64,000 nt of DNA. It comes from Closterium sp. Naga37s-1 (Eukaryota > Streptophyta > Zygnematophyceae > Desmidiales > Closteriaceae). The stretch is from positions 682,001 through 746,000 of the forward strand of contig CANJKZ010001038.1 in assembly GCA_947471745.1 (NCBI GenBank), given 5' to 3'. Shown piece after piece: positions 23,576-34,722 of this stretch (its first letter is position 1; the number at the start of each line of letters is the position of its first letter). The notes under the pieces are model-generated. The model was not told the DNA's origin. It did not search any database and worked only from the letters and a program-made list of their open reading frames with translations. The translations under genes were made by a program, and so were the position numbers.

Positions 23576-24549
23576 AGCTCTGGTTTGGGTGGAAAGAAGG
23601 GCGGGCGGTGCTTTTAGGTGAGTACGGTATGCAGGTAAATATGGCACTGTGAAATATACATGGAAACAATTTATTATATTGGCAATCACGAATGCCTGAT
23701 GCGTAGATGTGAAGTGAAATCCATCCACGCGGTACAGGTGACAAATTCATTTGAAGGTTGTCGAAACCAAGACATTTGTACACTACAGTGTCGAGCAGCT
23801 TCATACCACAAGTGCTAAAAATATGAGTTACTGCGAAGCGAAGGTCAACATTGAAACTAACTCCTGCGTTGGTAGAAACCACCAGGCAGATTTACCTACT
23901 ACGTACTCTAGTACTAAAACATCATAAGACAAGCACTTTAAAAAGGCAATCCCTCGCTGTGGTAACCCTCCATGCAAAAGAGAAATGTACACATTATTGA
24001 CACACATAAGCACTACACATTTGCTTGGTTCTGAAAAAAAAAACACGCAAATTCTCTAGCATGGAAGCCCCCCTATTAGGACAAATGCACATAGACAACA
24101 CATGTTTGCTGTAGATAGGTAGTGAGAGAGAGGCAACCCCTAATGTACAGAGGGCAGGGCGCACCCCCCATCTTCCTAGTGCCACTGCAATAGTCAAACG
24201 GACAGCTCTACACCTGCGTAGTATCAAGGAACAATGAAAGGGACCAAAAGGAACAAAAAGGGACAAAAGGGAACAAAACGGGACAAAAAGGGACAAACCA
24301 CAAGGGTTAGGAGTCGTGGACCCGTGGTTCAGCAGCACTCATCAGGCGGTTTACACTGCAGAAGTGTGACCACCCTGGAGGTTGAGTATCAAAAGATTGT
24401 TGGCAGCGACATATCTTATGAACTGTAACACAACAACATCTGCCTGCCACTTCAGAAAGCTACTACATTCTATTTCCCCCCCTTCCCCTTCCCCCTCCCC
24501 TCCCCCTCTCTTTCCTTCCTCCATCCTGCTATACCTCCGCCCCTATACC
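23576..24549. other. Convergent 3' intergenic region
   Basis: Between the NUDCD2 3' end and the BBD-gene 3' end. Contains a purine-rich short array (GGGACAAAA/GGGAACAAAA, 24238-24300), a pyrimidine-rich tract (24475-24535) and a CCCTAAACCCT telo-box-like stretch near 24548. No gene recognised. Confidence 0.5.
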
Positions 24550-27500
24550 CTAAACCCTCGATCTCTCTCCCTCTCCGCTTCTCACCTTGTTAGTTCTCCG
24601 CCGCAGCTTCGTCAGCTGGTCCTTGATCTTCGCTGCATCGCCGTATCGCTCGTGCTGCGCTGCTTCCTCCATCAGCTTCACCAACGCAAACTCGTCCGCC
24701 AGTGATAAGTCCTCAAAATCTGGCCTGTGGAACACGAAACGAGGAGAGGGGGGCAGGAGAGGGAGGCAAGCAGACAAGGGTGCAGAGATGGTACCATTAG
24801 TTCAAGCTGCGCTGCTTCCTCCATCAGCCTCACCAGGGCAAACTCGTCCGCCAGTGATTGGTCCTCGAGATCAGGCCTGCGGGGAAGTGGGCGGGAAGAA
24901 GGGAGAGGATGAGAGTGGATAGGAAGAGGAGAGAGGGAACGAGGATGGAGCAATGCGTTCTTTTGTTTGGTTGCTCTGAGGAGGGAACGTGGATTGTTTC
25001 CTCCTCACTCGAACCTACTATCGGCTTCACGTATTCTTATTCAGGCAGCACCATATGCTCCGTCACACCATATGCTCCGTCAGCATCATAGTTGATCCCA
25101 CCACTCACTTGTCATCTGACGTCAGCACCACTCTCGGCTGCCGTCTCAGCAGCCGCCCACCATGCCCAGGTGCCACTGCCGCCCGCACCATCCCGACTAT
25201 CCGCACTCCGTCCGCCACCGCCAGGGATTTCCGCACCTGAATCGGCACCTGAAACAACAGAAACACACCTGAATAAGCGCCTGATGCAATGGCGATGCAG
25301 GATGGGAACACCCTGCTGAGGAGCAAGAAGAATTTTGTAAGCCTGACTACCTGAAAGCCTGTGTCCAAGCTAAGAACCCCCTGCCCCCTCTACCTGCGCC
25401 GTATTCCAGTCCCTGCCCCTGCCCCTTGTCCCTGTCCCCTACCCATACCACTGCCCTGATTCTTCACTGGATCTGGTTCTCGCCATTCATGGTTGCTGTT
25501 CATTCCTTTCTTTGCCACTGTATCTCACCACAACGACCCCACCTGTCTCACTCACACCCGTCGTCAGAACCACACGCATGTTGGTACAATGCTACATTGA
25601 CCCACCTTGGCGCGTGCTGCAAGGTTGATGGCATCGGATGGCCGCATGTCCAGACTCATCATGGCAGGCCCGCTGCTGCTGTTCCCAGTGCTGGTGGCTG
25701 TGTTGCCAGCAGAAACCTGTTGTGGGAGGGAGTGGGGGTGGAAACAATGAAGTCGAAACAAATAAGTCAAATCAACTATGCATGGCTGCATGCCCTGCAC
25801 CCTTAGTACCGGGACCACTGCTTTTGCTGCTGCCACTGTCAACGCCGCAGTAGGCATCCCCCTCTCGATGGGTGATGCACACCCAATTCGACTCTGGCCT
25901 AGAAAAAAGCAAGGCTGGCCTTGGAGAGATAAGCCCTGCAGCAGGCATCCCTGACTTGATGGGTGCGCACCAAAATGAACTCTAGAGATCCGGGCATAGT
26001 ATGATCTGCACCAATGGGTGGTGATGCGCATTGATTGAACTTTGAAGGAGTCGTAAAAAGATCCGGACTGACCTTGGATAGGTAGGCCCGGGCACAGTAG
26101 GCATCCCCGTCTCGATGGGTGATGCGAATCAAACTGATCTGCAGGCAGAAACAAGGGGGCGGGGGGATGGACGGACGTGAAAACTTCAGTTTGTGGTGTT
26201 AAACAAAAAAAAATTGGAAAGCAGCAGCTAAGCCTGTTGGGTTGGATTTGTGAACTACATTAGCATTTGACAATCACCAGTGAACTAGTTCACATCCCAC
26301 TGTCTCGCCCTAAATTCCAATCAATCCACCTAACATTCCATAGTGTCACCCAATCACACCACCTTACCTCATATCCCATCAGCTCAATCATATCCCGCAT
26401 TAGCATGTATACCGTTGGCCGAGCCTGCCACGTCAGCATAGTAATACACAATCACACAACAAAGTACTGATTAGATTTCGATCTCACCATGTGGCTTGCA
26501 CTAGAAGCGTGGATTTTAAACACGATAATAACACTCGTTCTGCAGTCCTGCCTTGAACAGCTCCGTCCCGATATAAGCATTTTGAACTCTCAAGCTAAAG
26601 CTCTACCAGCATCAAACGCACCAGCTCTACACTCGTAATACTCACACCGTTTACCGTCATAAAAGGTACCGTCAACTCACCAGAGGCACGCCGCGCACCG
26701 AGTCAATGAGCATTTGGCTCGAGAGGTGCGCTGCAGATGGGGGACGGGGAAGGAGAGAAGCACGGGAGAGGGGGAAGGAACGGAAGGGGGGAAAACGGGG
26801 GGAGGGGAGACGGGGGAGACACTGAGTCGATGAGCATTTGGCTGGAGAGGTGCGCTGCAGTGGGGGAAAGGAAAAGAGGGGAGAGACGGGAAGGGCTACG
26901 GAAAGGGGGAAGATGACTCGAGTCGATGCGCATTTTGCTGAAGAGGCGCGGAGCAGATGAGAAACGAGCAGGAAGCAAGTGTGAAATAGGGAGGAATATA
27001 CCGGTCACCTTCCCTCTCCCCTTCCACCGACCCTCGCCTTTCCCCTTCCTTCCCCTTTTCCCCCGTCGTCGCCTTTTCCCATCCTTCCCCTTCCCCCGTC
27101 CCTCCCCTTCCCTTCCCCCGTGTTTCCCCTTCCCCCGACCTGCGCCGCGGACGTCTTCCATCTCCAGCACGGCGGGGCGGGCCGGATGCGCGGAGGCACA
27201 GGTGCACCCTCACCATGAGAGGGGCTTTTCCACAACGTGTACTCGATACCGAGAATCGCGTTAAGCTTCAAGCCAGCACTCACGAATGAGGATGGGGAGG
27301 AGGATACGCGAGCCGTCTTCGAGTTTAAGAACAGCCGCCGGCTGCGCAGGGTATTCGGGGAGGCGAATCCCGTCCATGAGGTTGTGCGAGCACTTGAACG
27401 ATATGCCGTCCGTCATGCCGACTAGAAGCGCGTCGCCGCTGCTGCTGACACTCGCTGCACGGTGCGGCCGGGATGGGAGGAGGGAGGGGGGTGGAAAAGG

Positions 27501-28214
27501 AGAGAGACGGTGGGGAAAGCAGTACAGGAAAAATGAGTAAGGGGAAGGTAGGGAGGCGCACCCCGTCCATGAGGCTGTGCGAGCACTTGAACGATATGCC
27601 GTCCGTCATTCCCACCAACAGCGTGTCTCCGCTGCTGCTGGCACTCGCTGCAATGGAGGGTAGGGTCGTGGGGTAGAAGGCGGCGCGGGAAACGGACGGG
27701 GAAAGGTGAGCAGTCGCGTGCTCGTAACCAATCCCGTGCTTGTAACGGTCACTACGTACACTTGCGTTTAAAACGGAACCCGTGGTCGTACTCGGAGCAC
27801 GTGTTTGTAACGGAGCCCGTGCTCATAACGCAGCCTCTCTGCAGCGAAACGTCACGCGCCGTGAAGAGAACATGCGCGTTGTGAAGCAGACTCACTCGCT
27901 TCGAGCACGGTGGCGCGAGAAAACTCCTCGTCAGTGTAGTCAAACGCTGACTCGACATGCTCAAACTCTCCGAACTCGCCAAACTGCATCCGCGCTGCGG
28001 TTTTCGCGCCGCCAGCGCGATCTTTCTGTAAACCGTGCAGTGCATCTCGCCGCGAATCCCGCGCGTCCGCGCATCGGTCAGCATGGCTAGAGAAGCGGGG
28101 AGAGAGAGGCGGGAGAAAGGAGTTTGGCAGGGATAGCCTCTGCGGAGGCACGTGGAGTGTGACTGGTACTCTAATGCTCGCGGTTTGAATAGAAGATTGA
28201 AGGCTCGCCGCCAT
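24550..28214 (-). CDS. BBD: BBD-type bifunctional nuclease (BFN/DUF151) with C-terminal UVR motif, probably plastid-targeted
   Basis: 385 aa from nine exons (5' to 3' on the minus strand): 28214-27896, 27454-27284, 27208-27140, 26730-26681, 26424-26368, 26138-26073, 25716-25606, 25248-25109, 24724-24550; the lengths sum to 386 codons. Residues 1-50 are Ser/Ala/Arg-rich like a transit peptide. The BFN domain follows (GISFKCSHNLMDGIRLPEYP, VLKLEDGSRILLPIL, ARPTVYMLMRDMIELMGYE, ISLIRITHRDGDAYCARAYL), with the signature LDMRPSDAINLAARAKVPIQ. The end carries a UVR helix pair (FALVKLMEEAAQHERYGDAA). Arabidopsis BBD1/BBD2 have RNase/DNase activity and affect basal defence. Two weak points: the acceptor of exon 27208-27140 is not pyrimidine-rich, and the last exon may splice at AAG|GTGAGA (24593) instead of reading on to the stop at 24550. 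Confidence 0.85.
24780..24910 (-). repeat. Copy of the start of the UVR exon
   Basis: A second CCGCAGGCCTGATCTCGAGG...GACGAGTTTGCCCTG segment (reads DLEDQSLADEFALVRLMEEAAQ) lies about 160 bp upstream, on the minus strand, of the exon used at 24724. Confidence 0.75.
25830..26010 (-). repeat. Decayed copies of the BFN exon RITHRDGDAYCARAYLSK
   Basis: Two copies of exon 26138-26073 (about 25845-25890 and 25922-25975) are recognisable by CATCACCCATCGAGAGGGGG and GCTTATCTCTCCAAGGCCAG. Both are damaged. Confidence 0.7.
26820..26955 (-). repeat. Decayed copies of the HLSSQMLIDSV exon
   Basis: Two relatives of exon 26730-26681 near 26824-26860 and 26915-26950 (AGCCAAATGCTCATCGACTC and AGCAAAATGCGCATCGACTC on the minus strand), embedded in purine-rich intron. 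Confidence 0.72.
27540..27656 (-). repeat. Upstream copy of BFN exon 2
   Basis: A copy of the first half of exon 27454-27284 (SSSGDTLLVGMTDGISFKCS, then HSLMDG) with its own TGCAG acceptor. It reads into unrelated sequence after GGGGTGCGCCTCCC, so it is not used in the model, although its first half is still open. Confidence 0.75.
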
Positions 28215-29664
28215 GGTTATAGTCGGATGTAGAAAATAAAAGAAGGTAACAGGAAGGATAGGAGGTGGAGCTGGTTTCCAAGACTAATGTCGCGCGGCGC
28301 CAGATTACGTGACTAATGAACAAGGTTTCACTGTGCGCGGGCAAAACCAAGAATGGGGTGGAGCGTTTATTTGAATCCAGACCACACCACCTGGAAATAC
28401 ACTACCTTTGTTCAGTGCATTGTCATGTCACGCTGCAACGGCACGCGGCGGGCGTGAATGTGGAGTGGCGGGCAGTCGCGCCCGTGGGGTGCAGAATTGA
28501 GCAGTGCGGAGCAGACCAGAGCAGAGCACAGCAGGGCAGCGGAGAGGAGAACAGAGCAGAGTCACCCCACCCCGCGCAACTACTGGCGGAGCAACTTGAA
28601 GGGCGCCGGCGGAGAATTTTGCGCGCATCAGCGAAATCACAGCGAGCCACAACCATCTCTTTCGGATTCCTCCTTTCCGGCTTCCTTGGCTAGATGGACG
28701 CATGGTTACCATGCGAAACTTTGCGAGTAGTGCGACAACTGTACGTCTCAGGGGAATTCGCGGAATGAAGGCTCCGCGTATATAACGGCAATTTCTTCCG
28801 CCAACCAGGCACGCTGACCATGGAAATTTCCCACAGTCGGTGCGGTCGCGGCACAAATGCTGCGTCAGGTCCACGTTATCTAGAGTGGATTGACCTGTTT
28901 CCATGCTTGCAAATGCTGTACTCCCTGTTTTAGTGGCTGCATGCACGTGTGATCTCCCCTGTCCACGACAATCGTCACGTGCGTCGTCAACCAAGCATGC
29001 GTTGGCATGAAGAATCAGCCAACGAGGAAAGGATGCAGGCTGCAAACACATGCATAAGTGGAGTGCATAATAACATCGCTATTGGAACATTCGAACGTCT
29101 AAAATAACTATCGATACGATGAATAAAGACCTTATGTATTAACGAACAGACTCGAAAAGCAACGAGGGAGCATCAACAACGAACGATGTTACCGAGTACC
29201 ATTGTCCCTCAAACCGAATATCGTTAGACACTTTTGGTAACTCACCAGTCAAGATGCGAATGAATATGATGGTAACCGGCTAGGTGGCGAGCTGCAAACC
29301 AGATCACTCACATCGCAGCAGCACCCAACCACTGCCCTTGGGATTTCCGCAAACAGCTCTCTCAGATAGCGTTCCCACGTTTGCCCGCCATCAAGTTTTC
29401 CCACCAAGTTCACAATTTGGGAAGGATGGTGTCCGAGGTGGGGTGCTGCCCCACTTCGGACACTGTGGTATGACTCACGACCATGCATATGATCACATAA
29501 TTTGCAACAAAGTTCGCTCCCAATCAGAGAGCGCTGGCGAGTTTCGCCATGCTGAGAGGGGATAGTGGTAGGATAACTGTGGTGGATTGACCCAAATAAT
29601 TAGGTGCGCTTGAGAGTAGAGTCGACTCCAATTTCGTGCGCTTAGAGTGGCAGTGTACCAATTA

Positions 29665-30158
29665 GGGCGTGTGTGAATCTAATTAAAGTTCGAAAATGGG
29701 ATCGAACCATGTGTGGTAACCAATTTCGAGCATGTTCGCCAACGCTTTCGCCAACGCCGTTTTACTTTGTCACGCACGAAACTCGAACCCCAAAAAGTGA
29801 ACAAGATTCGAGTGTGGGAGCAAACGTGGTTTTGCACGTTGTAGTGAACGTGTGTGGTTTCAGGCACGTACGCGGAATGTGCGACACTCGCAACAAATTC
29901 GTGCGATTCGTTGACGTGTCGCGCTGTCAAGATTTCGATACTGGGTAACCTACGCACCCTAGAAGCGGTTCGGTTCCCCCCTACAGGCTCGAACTTGCAG
30001 ATTCGCACTTGCGCGTGTGGTTGTGAGTTTACAACTTTTGACACTTGCGGTTCGAACCTTGCAAACACTCAAAATCGAGTCAGGTTCGCTTAGTGTTCAC
30101 TTGCTACAATTGAGTCAAAAACCTAAACTTAAGGTAAAAACTAGATTCACACACGCCC
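29665..30158. mobile_element. Tourist-like (PIF/Harbinger-type) MITE, 494 bp
   Basis: Perfect 17-bp terminal inverted repeats (GGGCGTGTGTGAATCTA at the left, its complement at the right) flanked by TTA on both sides (29662-29664 and 30159-30161). The interior is dotted with TTCGAAC/CGAACC-type words and has no transposase. The clean TIRs and target-site duplication suggest a fairly recent insertion. The TIRs differ from those of the element at 19145, so this is a second family. Confidence 0.88.
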
Positions 30159-31039
30159 TTATTTTTCCGCTTTCTCCCCAAATTATTTTTGTAAACCTGC
30201 GCGTCTACTGCACACCAAGCCCTACAGATGTCGTCGTTAGCTGTTGGATTGAGTTACCAGCTGACCTCGAAACTAGATCGTACGGTTCGAATTGGCTGTT
30301 TACTGGTGTCGAGACATGGAACCGCGTTTCTCCACAATTTACAACATTTGACGAAATTGCGACCCGCGTGGGAGAACTTTGATGGCGGGCAAACGTGGGG
30401 ACGCCACCTCAGTCCCGAGAATCCAGATTTCAGCCTAACAAATCCCTGGTGCATTTCGTGCATGTATCTCGAGTTTGCTCCTGACGTGCCACCTATCAGA
30501 AGAGCGAGATCATCTCTAGGTTCTTCTTGAGACTCTCAAGGTAGCCATTTGAGATGATCTCAAGGAATTCCCGGATGCGGCCCAGCTTGCGTGAAGTACG
30601 TGATTGTTTGGAAGGATGGTTTGGTACCGTTCGGGCCGACTCAGCAGCAGTGCTCCTGACGAGCATAGACGTGACGGAATCAAAAGAAGTGAATGGGACC
30701 GTCAGTCCAGGATTAGCAGCGGTGGGTGGGAGAAAAAGGCAGTTTCTTTTTACCCGATTACGTCTCCGGGAGCATGGTGCCTTTTGGTCCGGGAAAGCTA
30801 ATTCGTGCATTGTGTAACGAGTAGTAGGTCCTTGGCGATGGGTAAAAAGAGGTATTTTGCAGAGTTGAAACTCGAAGAGCCAACGCATTCGAAGCTCCGC
30901 TTCATATTCAGTTATGTGGAGCTCGTTTGCTTAGAAAATTTAGGGCTTTCAACGGAGGCTGCCTTAGTTTTCCGCAGAACCGGGGCGAGGTGGATGTGCT
31001 GACAGACATTGCTTCAGCGATCCAAACTTGACAATGCAT

Positions 31040-31330
31040 TCTCGGCACAAGCGCTTCGATTTTCAGCAATAGTCGGTTTAGTCTTTAGCAGAGGTCGTTC
31101 TATTCTCAGCAGAATCTGATAGACTTTCAGCAAAAGGCTGTTTAAATTCTCAGCAGAGACTGATCAAACATCAGCAGCGGTTGTTACGTATCTCAGCAGC
31201 GGTTTCGATTCTCAGCAAAGGTCCAATTTTCCGAACTGTCTCTTCAAATCTCGGGAGCTGTTCTGTACTCCAACACAGGCCGTTTCCAGACGCATCCGTT
31301 TCGATTCTCAGCAGCGGCTGTTTTTCGATT
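31040..31330 (+). repeat. Degenerate CTCAGCAG repeat cluster upstream of the LRR gene
   Basis: About ten spaced copies of TTCTCAGCA(G/A) or TTTCAGCA, 25-30 bp apart and often followed by GGY TG/TTCGATT, end at the ATG at 31339. This may be a 5' UTR repeat or a cluster of binding sites. Confidence 0.6.
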
Positions 31331-31338
31331 TAACAGCA

Positions 31339-33277
31339 ATGCAGGGCGTGGCGGGTGTGCTTGTAGAGCTGACGCAGGAGGTGCAGGAATTGGAGGAGTC
31401 TATAACGAACAAGGTTCATCAACTTATAGCGGGGATGTCTGCGGTAGAGCACGTGCAGGAAGCGGAGCAGCATCTGCAGAGACTGGAGGAGAGTGTGGAG
31501 GGAATCAGGGGTCTTGTGGAAGGCGTGCGAATGAAAATGACGGAAGTCGGGGGTAGCAGGGAGTTGATTCTCGTGACTCAGGAGACCGTGCTGTGCCAGC
31601 AGCATCAGCAGGAGCAGCAGCAGCAGCAGCAACAAGTGCTGCAGTGGCATCCAGAGGATCAGCTGCAGGAACCGCAGCAGCGGCTACTGAAGAAGCTGGA
31701 ATGCCGAGACTGTCATAGGCAGATTTCAAGAGGGAGTTCTGGAGAGTCGTTTTTAGGCACGAAGAGACGGATGAGGGAGATGGACGCGCAGCTCCAGCAG
31801 CAAGTCGTCAAGGTTCAGAGGATAGAAAAGGTATCGTGTGTGACATATCTTTCCTTACCATTATTGAACCCACAAAGTCTCACACATTCCTTGTCTCCCT
31901 CTACTCTTTCCCCCTCTAACGAGGATGTTAATATGTGCGTTCTTCTTTCCTCTGTATTTGAATCCTTTCCAGTCCTTTGAATGCTTTTTTTTTTTTTTTA
32001 TGGGTTGTCGTCCCTCATGGTTATTCAGCTCTTTAGGTGCCCGAATTCTCAACTCTCCATGCCTCGCCTGTCCCAATTCCTCTCCTCTTATCCACCCTTC
32101 ACATCCGTTGTTCTCCTCCCCATCCGCCTCCAGGGCTTGCAATCCCTAGCCACCTTCCACAGCACGCACCTCATCAAGGGCTTCACCACTCTGGACCTCT
32201 CTGTACTCCCCTCGCCCTCCTACCACACGCTCCTCTTCCACCTCCTCTCGCTCTCCCTCCACCACTCCGCATCCCTCTCCACCGTTTCCACACTCAAAGC
32301 CTTCTCATCAATAACCACACCCTGCCTGCAACAATCCATCGTCCTGAATCTCCCATCACTGAGAAAGCTTGATTTCAGCAACTGCACTCGCCTGGTGGAC
32401 TCTGATTTGCCTCTGATTGCCCGACTCACGCAGCTCACTCACCTCTGCTTGGCTGGATGCACTGGCTTCAGGTTTGGTGCAGCAGCACCGCACCCTGTCA
32501 TAAGCAGTGCTCCAAACCTGGCAAACTTGACAGATTTGGCAAATTTGACAAATTTGGCAAGTCTGACAATTCTGGCAAATCTTGGGAACCTGACGAATCT
32601 GACAAACCTGAGGAGGCTGAATCTGAGCAGGACGGCTGTGGGTGATGAGGGCATGGCTGTCTGGTGTCAGCTCACAGGGATCACCACTCTAGACCTGCGC
32701 CACTGCACGCGCATCACATGCCGGTCCATGTACCACATTCGCCAGCTGCAGCACCTAGACTCGCTCAACCTTGCCTGGGTGGCCACCTGTGCAGCCAATT
32801 CTGCAGCCAACTTTGCAGCCAACATTGCTGCTGATTCTGCACCTGGAGACAGGTAAGTCCAGGCCTTTGAGACCTCTCAAAAACCTCTCGCTAACTCCGC
32901 TCTTCCTGGTGCCGCCTGGGTCAGGGTTCTTGAAACTACTAGTCTTTTTCTCTATCTCGGCACCTGGTGGCAGGTGGATCAGAGCGCTGGGGCCCATGGA
33001 GAAGCTTGTGTGGCTGAGCCTGTTCGGGTGGCATCTGAGAGACGAAGCTGCCCTGTGTGCTGCAAAGTTCTTCCCGAAATTGAGGGCTTTGCGCTGCTCT
33101 GCTGCTGCTGCTGGTGCTGGGATGTGCGGTGGTGGTGGCAGTGGGTTGACCAAGGGTGGTGTGAAGAAGATGGTAAAGAGGCTGGCTCGTTTGGGGGAGC
33201 TCTGGCTGCTTGGAGGTTCGGAGGAGGTTAGGAAGGCGGTGAGGAAGGATCGGCCGTGGCTAAAGGTCTTCTGTTGA
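31339..33277 (+). CDS. Coiled-coil plus leucine-rich-repeat protein, function unknown
   Basis: 504 aa from three exons (31339-31830, 32134-32852, 32974-33277), in one frame with standard splice sites. Residues 1-165 form a charged, Gln-rich coiled coil (LVELTQEVQELEESI, QHLQRLEESVEGIRGLVEGV, a QQQQQQQ run). Exons 2-3 carry cysteine-type leucine-rich repeats as in AMN1/F-box LRR proteins (LPSLRKLDFSNCTRLVDSDL, LTQLTHLCLAGCTGF, ITTLDLRHCTRITCRSM, MEKLVWLSLFGWHLRDE). A low-complexity NLANLTNLASL segment at about residues 300-325 looks like slippage expansion. There is no F-box, kinase or transmembrane segment. It could be a substrate-recognition or scaffold protein. Confidence 0.75.
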
Positions 33278-33848
33278 TGTGGAACTGGCATGTGACTTCA
33301 CAGAAGAGCCTGCTTTCTTTTCTTGTTTTAACACTTGTTCTTTTACGTTCCCCCCTGCAAAGATTTACTGTACCTACACAGTCCGGTATTGGCTTAGATT
33401 CATAGGCAGCTTCAGTCAGGAGGCCACAACAGAATAAATAGTGTGCTGGGATCTGATCTGCAAGAAAACTAGAAGCGAGGACAACCTTAGGATTGCAGTG
33501 GTATGATGGCTATGACTGCACACACCCAGAAAGAATTGAGATGTGCACCAACTTTTGTAACAACTATAGTAGCAGAATTCTTTACAACTACCGTAAAAGA
33601 AATACCGGTACAGCCAAATGCTAGCAAAGTTACAATATGAAAATTTGTCATAGCATACCGTATGTAGTCCATACCATAACACAGCAGTTCATTGTGCTAT
33701 GACCTATTTCAGAATCAGCATGTGCTGGCTGTAACACAGTGTCTTGTTCCAAGAGGGCAGTGTAGAAGTGACCTCCCGCACGGCTGCCAGAGCATTGCTC
33801 GGCATTTCCTACATTCACTAGTTCATAACAAAATACATTCACTGTACC
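33278..33848. other. Convergent 3' intergenic region
   Basis: Between the LRR-gene stop and the SET-gene stop. AT-richer, with two copies of a CTATTTCAGAATC.GC(A/C)TGTGCTGGCTGT sequence (33707-33735 and 33848-33880). The second copy overlaps the SET gene's end, so the first is probably a duplicated remnant of it. Confidence 0.5.
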
Positions 33849-34653
33849 CTATTTCAGAATCGGCCTGTGCTGGCTGTAGCACGGCGCCTCACTCCACGTG
33901 GGCAGGGCAGAGATGACCTCCTGCACGGCTGCCAGGGCGTTGCTGAGAATCTCCTTCTCAATGCGCACCAGCCGTGCCGCCACCCGCCTCTTGGGTTTGG
34001 TTGCTGGGTCTGCGATCTGAGAAAGGGGAGAGGAGATACAGGGAGACAGGGAGCAGCGGGGGGGGGGTGACAGGAGACAGGGGGCAGGGGGCAGTGGCCA
34101 GGGGGATGAGGAAGAGGGGGGTGAGGAGGGGAGCAGCAATGGCTTTCTGCACGGCTGCCAGTGCGTTGTTCAGAATCTCCTTCTCAATGCGCACCAGCCG
34201 CGCCGCCACCTTCCTCTTTGGGTGGGTTGTGGGGTCTGCGATCTGAATGACGGGGAGCAGGAGACACAAGAGAGACAGGGGCAAGGGGGCAGGGGGCAGG
34301 GGGGGAATCGAAACGGCAGGGGGAAAGGGAGGGGGAATGAGGAGGGTAGGCTGCGAGTCTGTCTTCAATGAAAACCCACTTTTGTCACAAGTTATAGATG
34401 ATCCTATCACATGGTATCATTAATGAATCATCTCTTATTGCAGCTATGTCCTCCTCAAGAGTGGTGGGGTTAACTGCTGGTCTCCTGTTAAAGAATAACT
34501 ATGTCTATCACATGTTTCCGCAAAAGGCCGTGGCCCAAGTTTTTCATGATTTAAAATGTTGACCGGGAGGAAGTTCAGTTTCTGCGTTGTCGAGAGAGTT
34601 TTCTTTCCCCAAATAGGTTTTTTTTGTTTTTGTTTTGTTTTGTTGTTGTTGTT

Positions 34654-34722
<69 letters not shown>

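Larger units (their letters stand above)
28215..31338. other. 3.1-kb divergent intergenic region
   Basis: Upstream of both the BBD gene (-) and the LRR gene (+), so it should hold both promoters. It contains an AGCAGAGCAGTGCGGAGCAG-like simple tract (28495-28560), a Tourist-like MITE (29665-30158), an inverted pair of similar coding-like fragments (29371-29425 and 30335-30400) and a CTCAGCAG repeat cluster (31040-31330). A 207-codon minus frame at 28428-29051 has no recognisable homology and I do not call it. Confidence 0.5.

Noticed and set aside
28428-29051. 207-codon minus-strand open frame upstream of the BBD gene
   Set aside because: No recognisable domain, composition like intergenic DNA, no splice or homology support.
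34655-34722. Poly(A) tail of a retroposed gene or SINE
   Set aside because: No attached gene body, Pol III boxes or clear target-site duplication seen.
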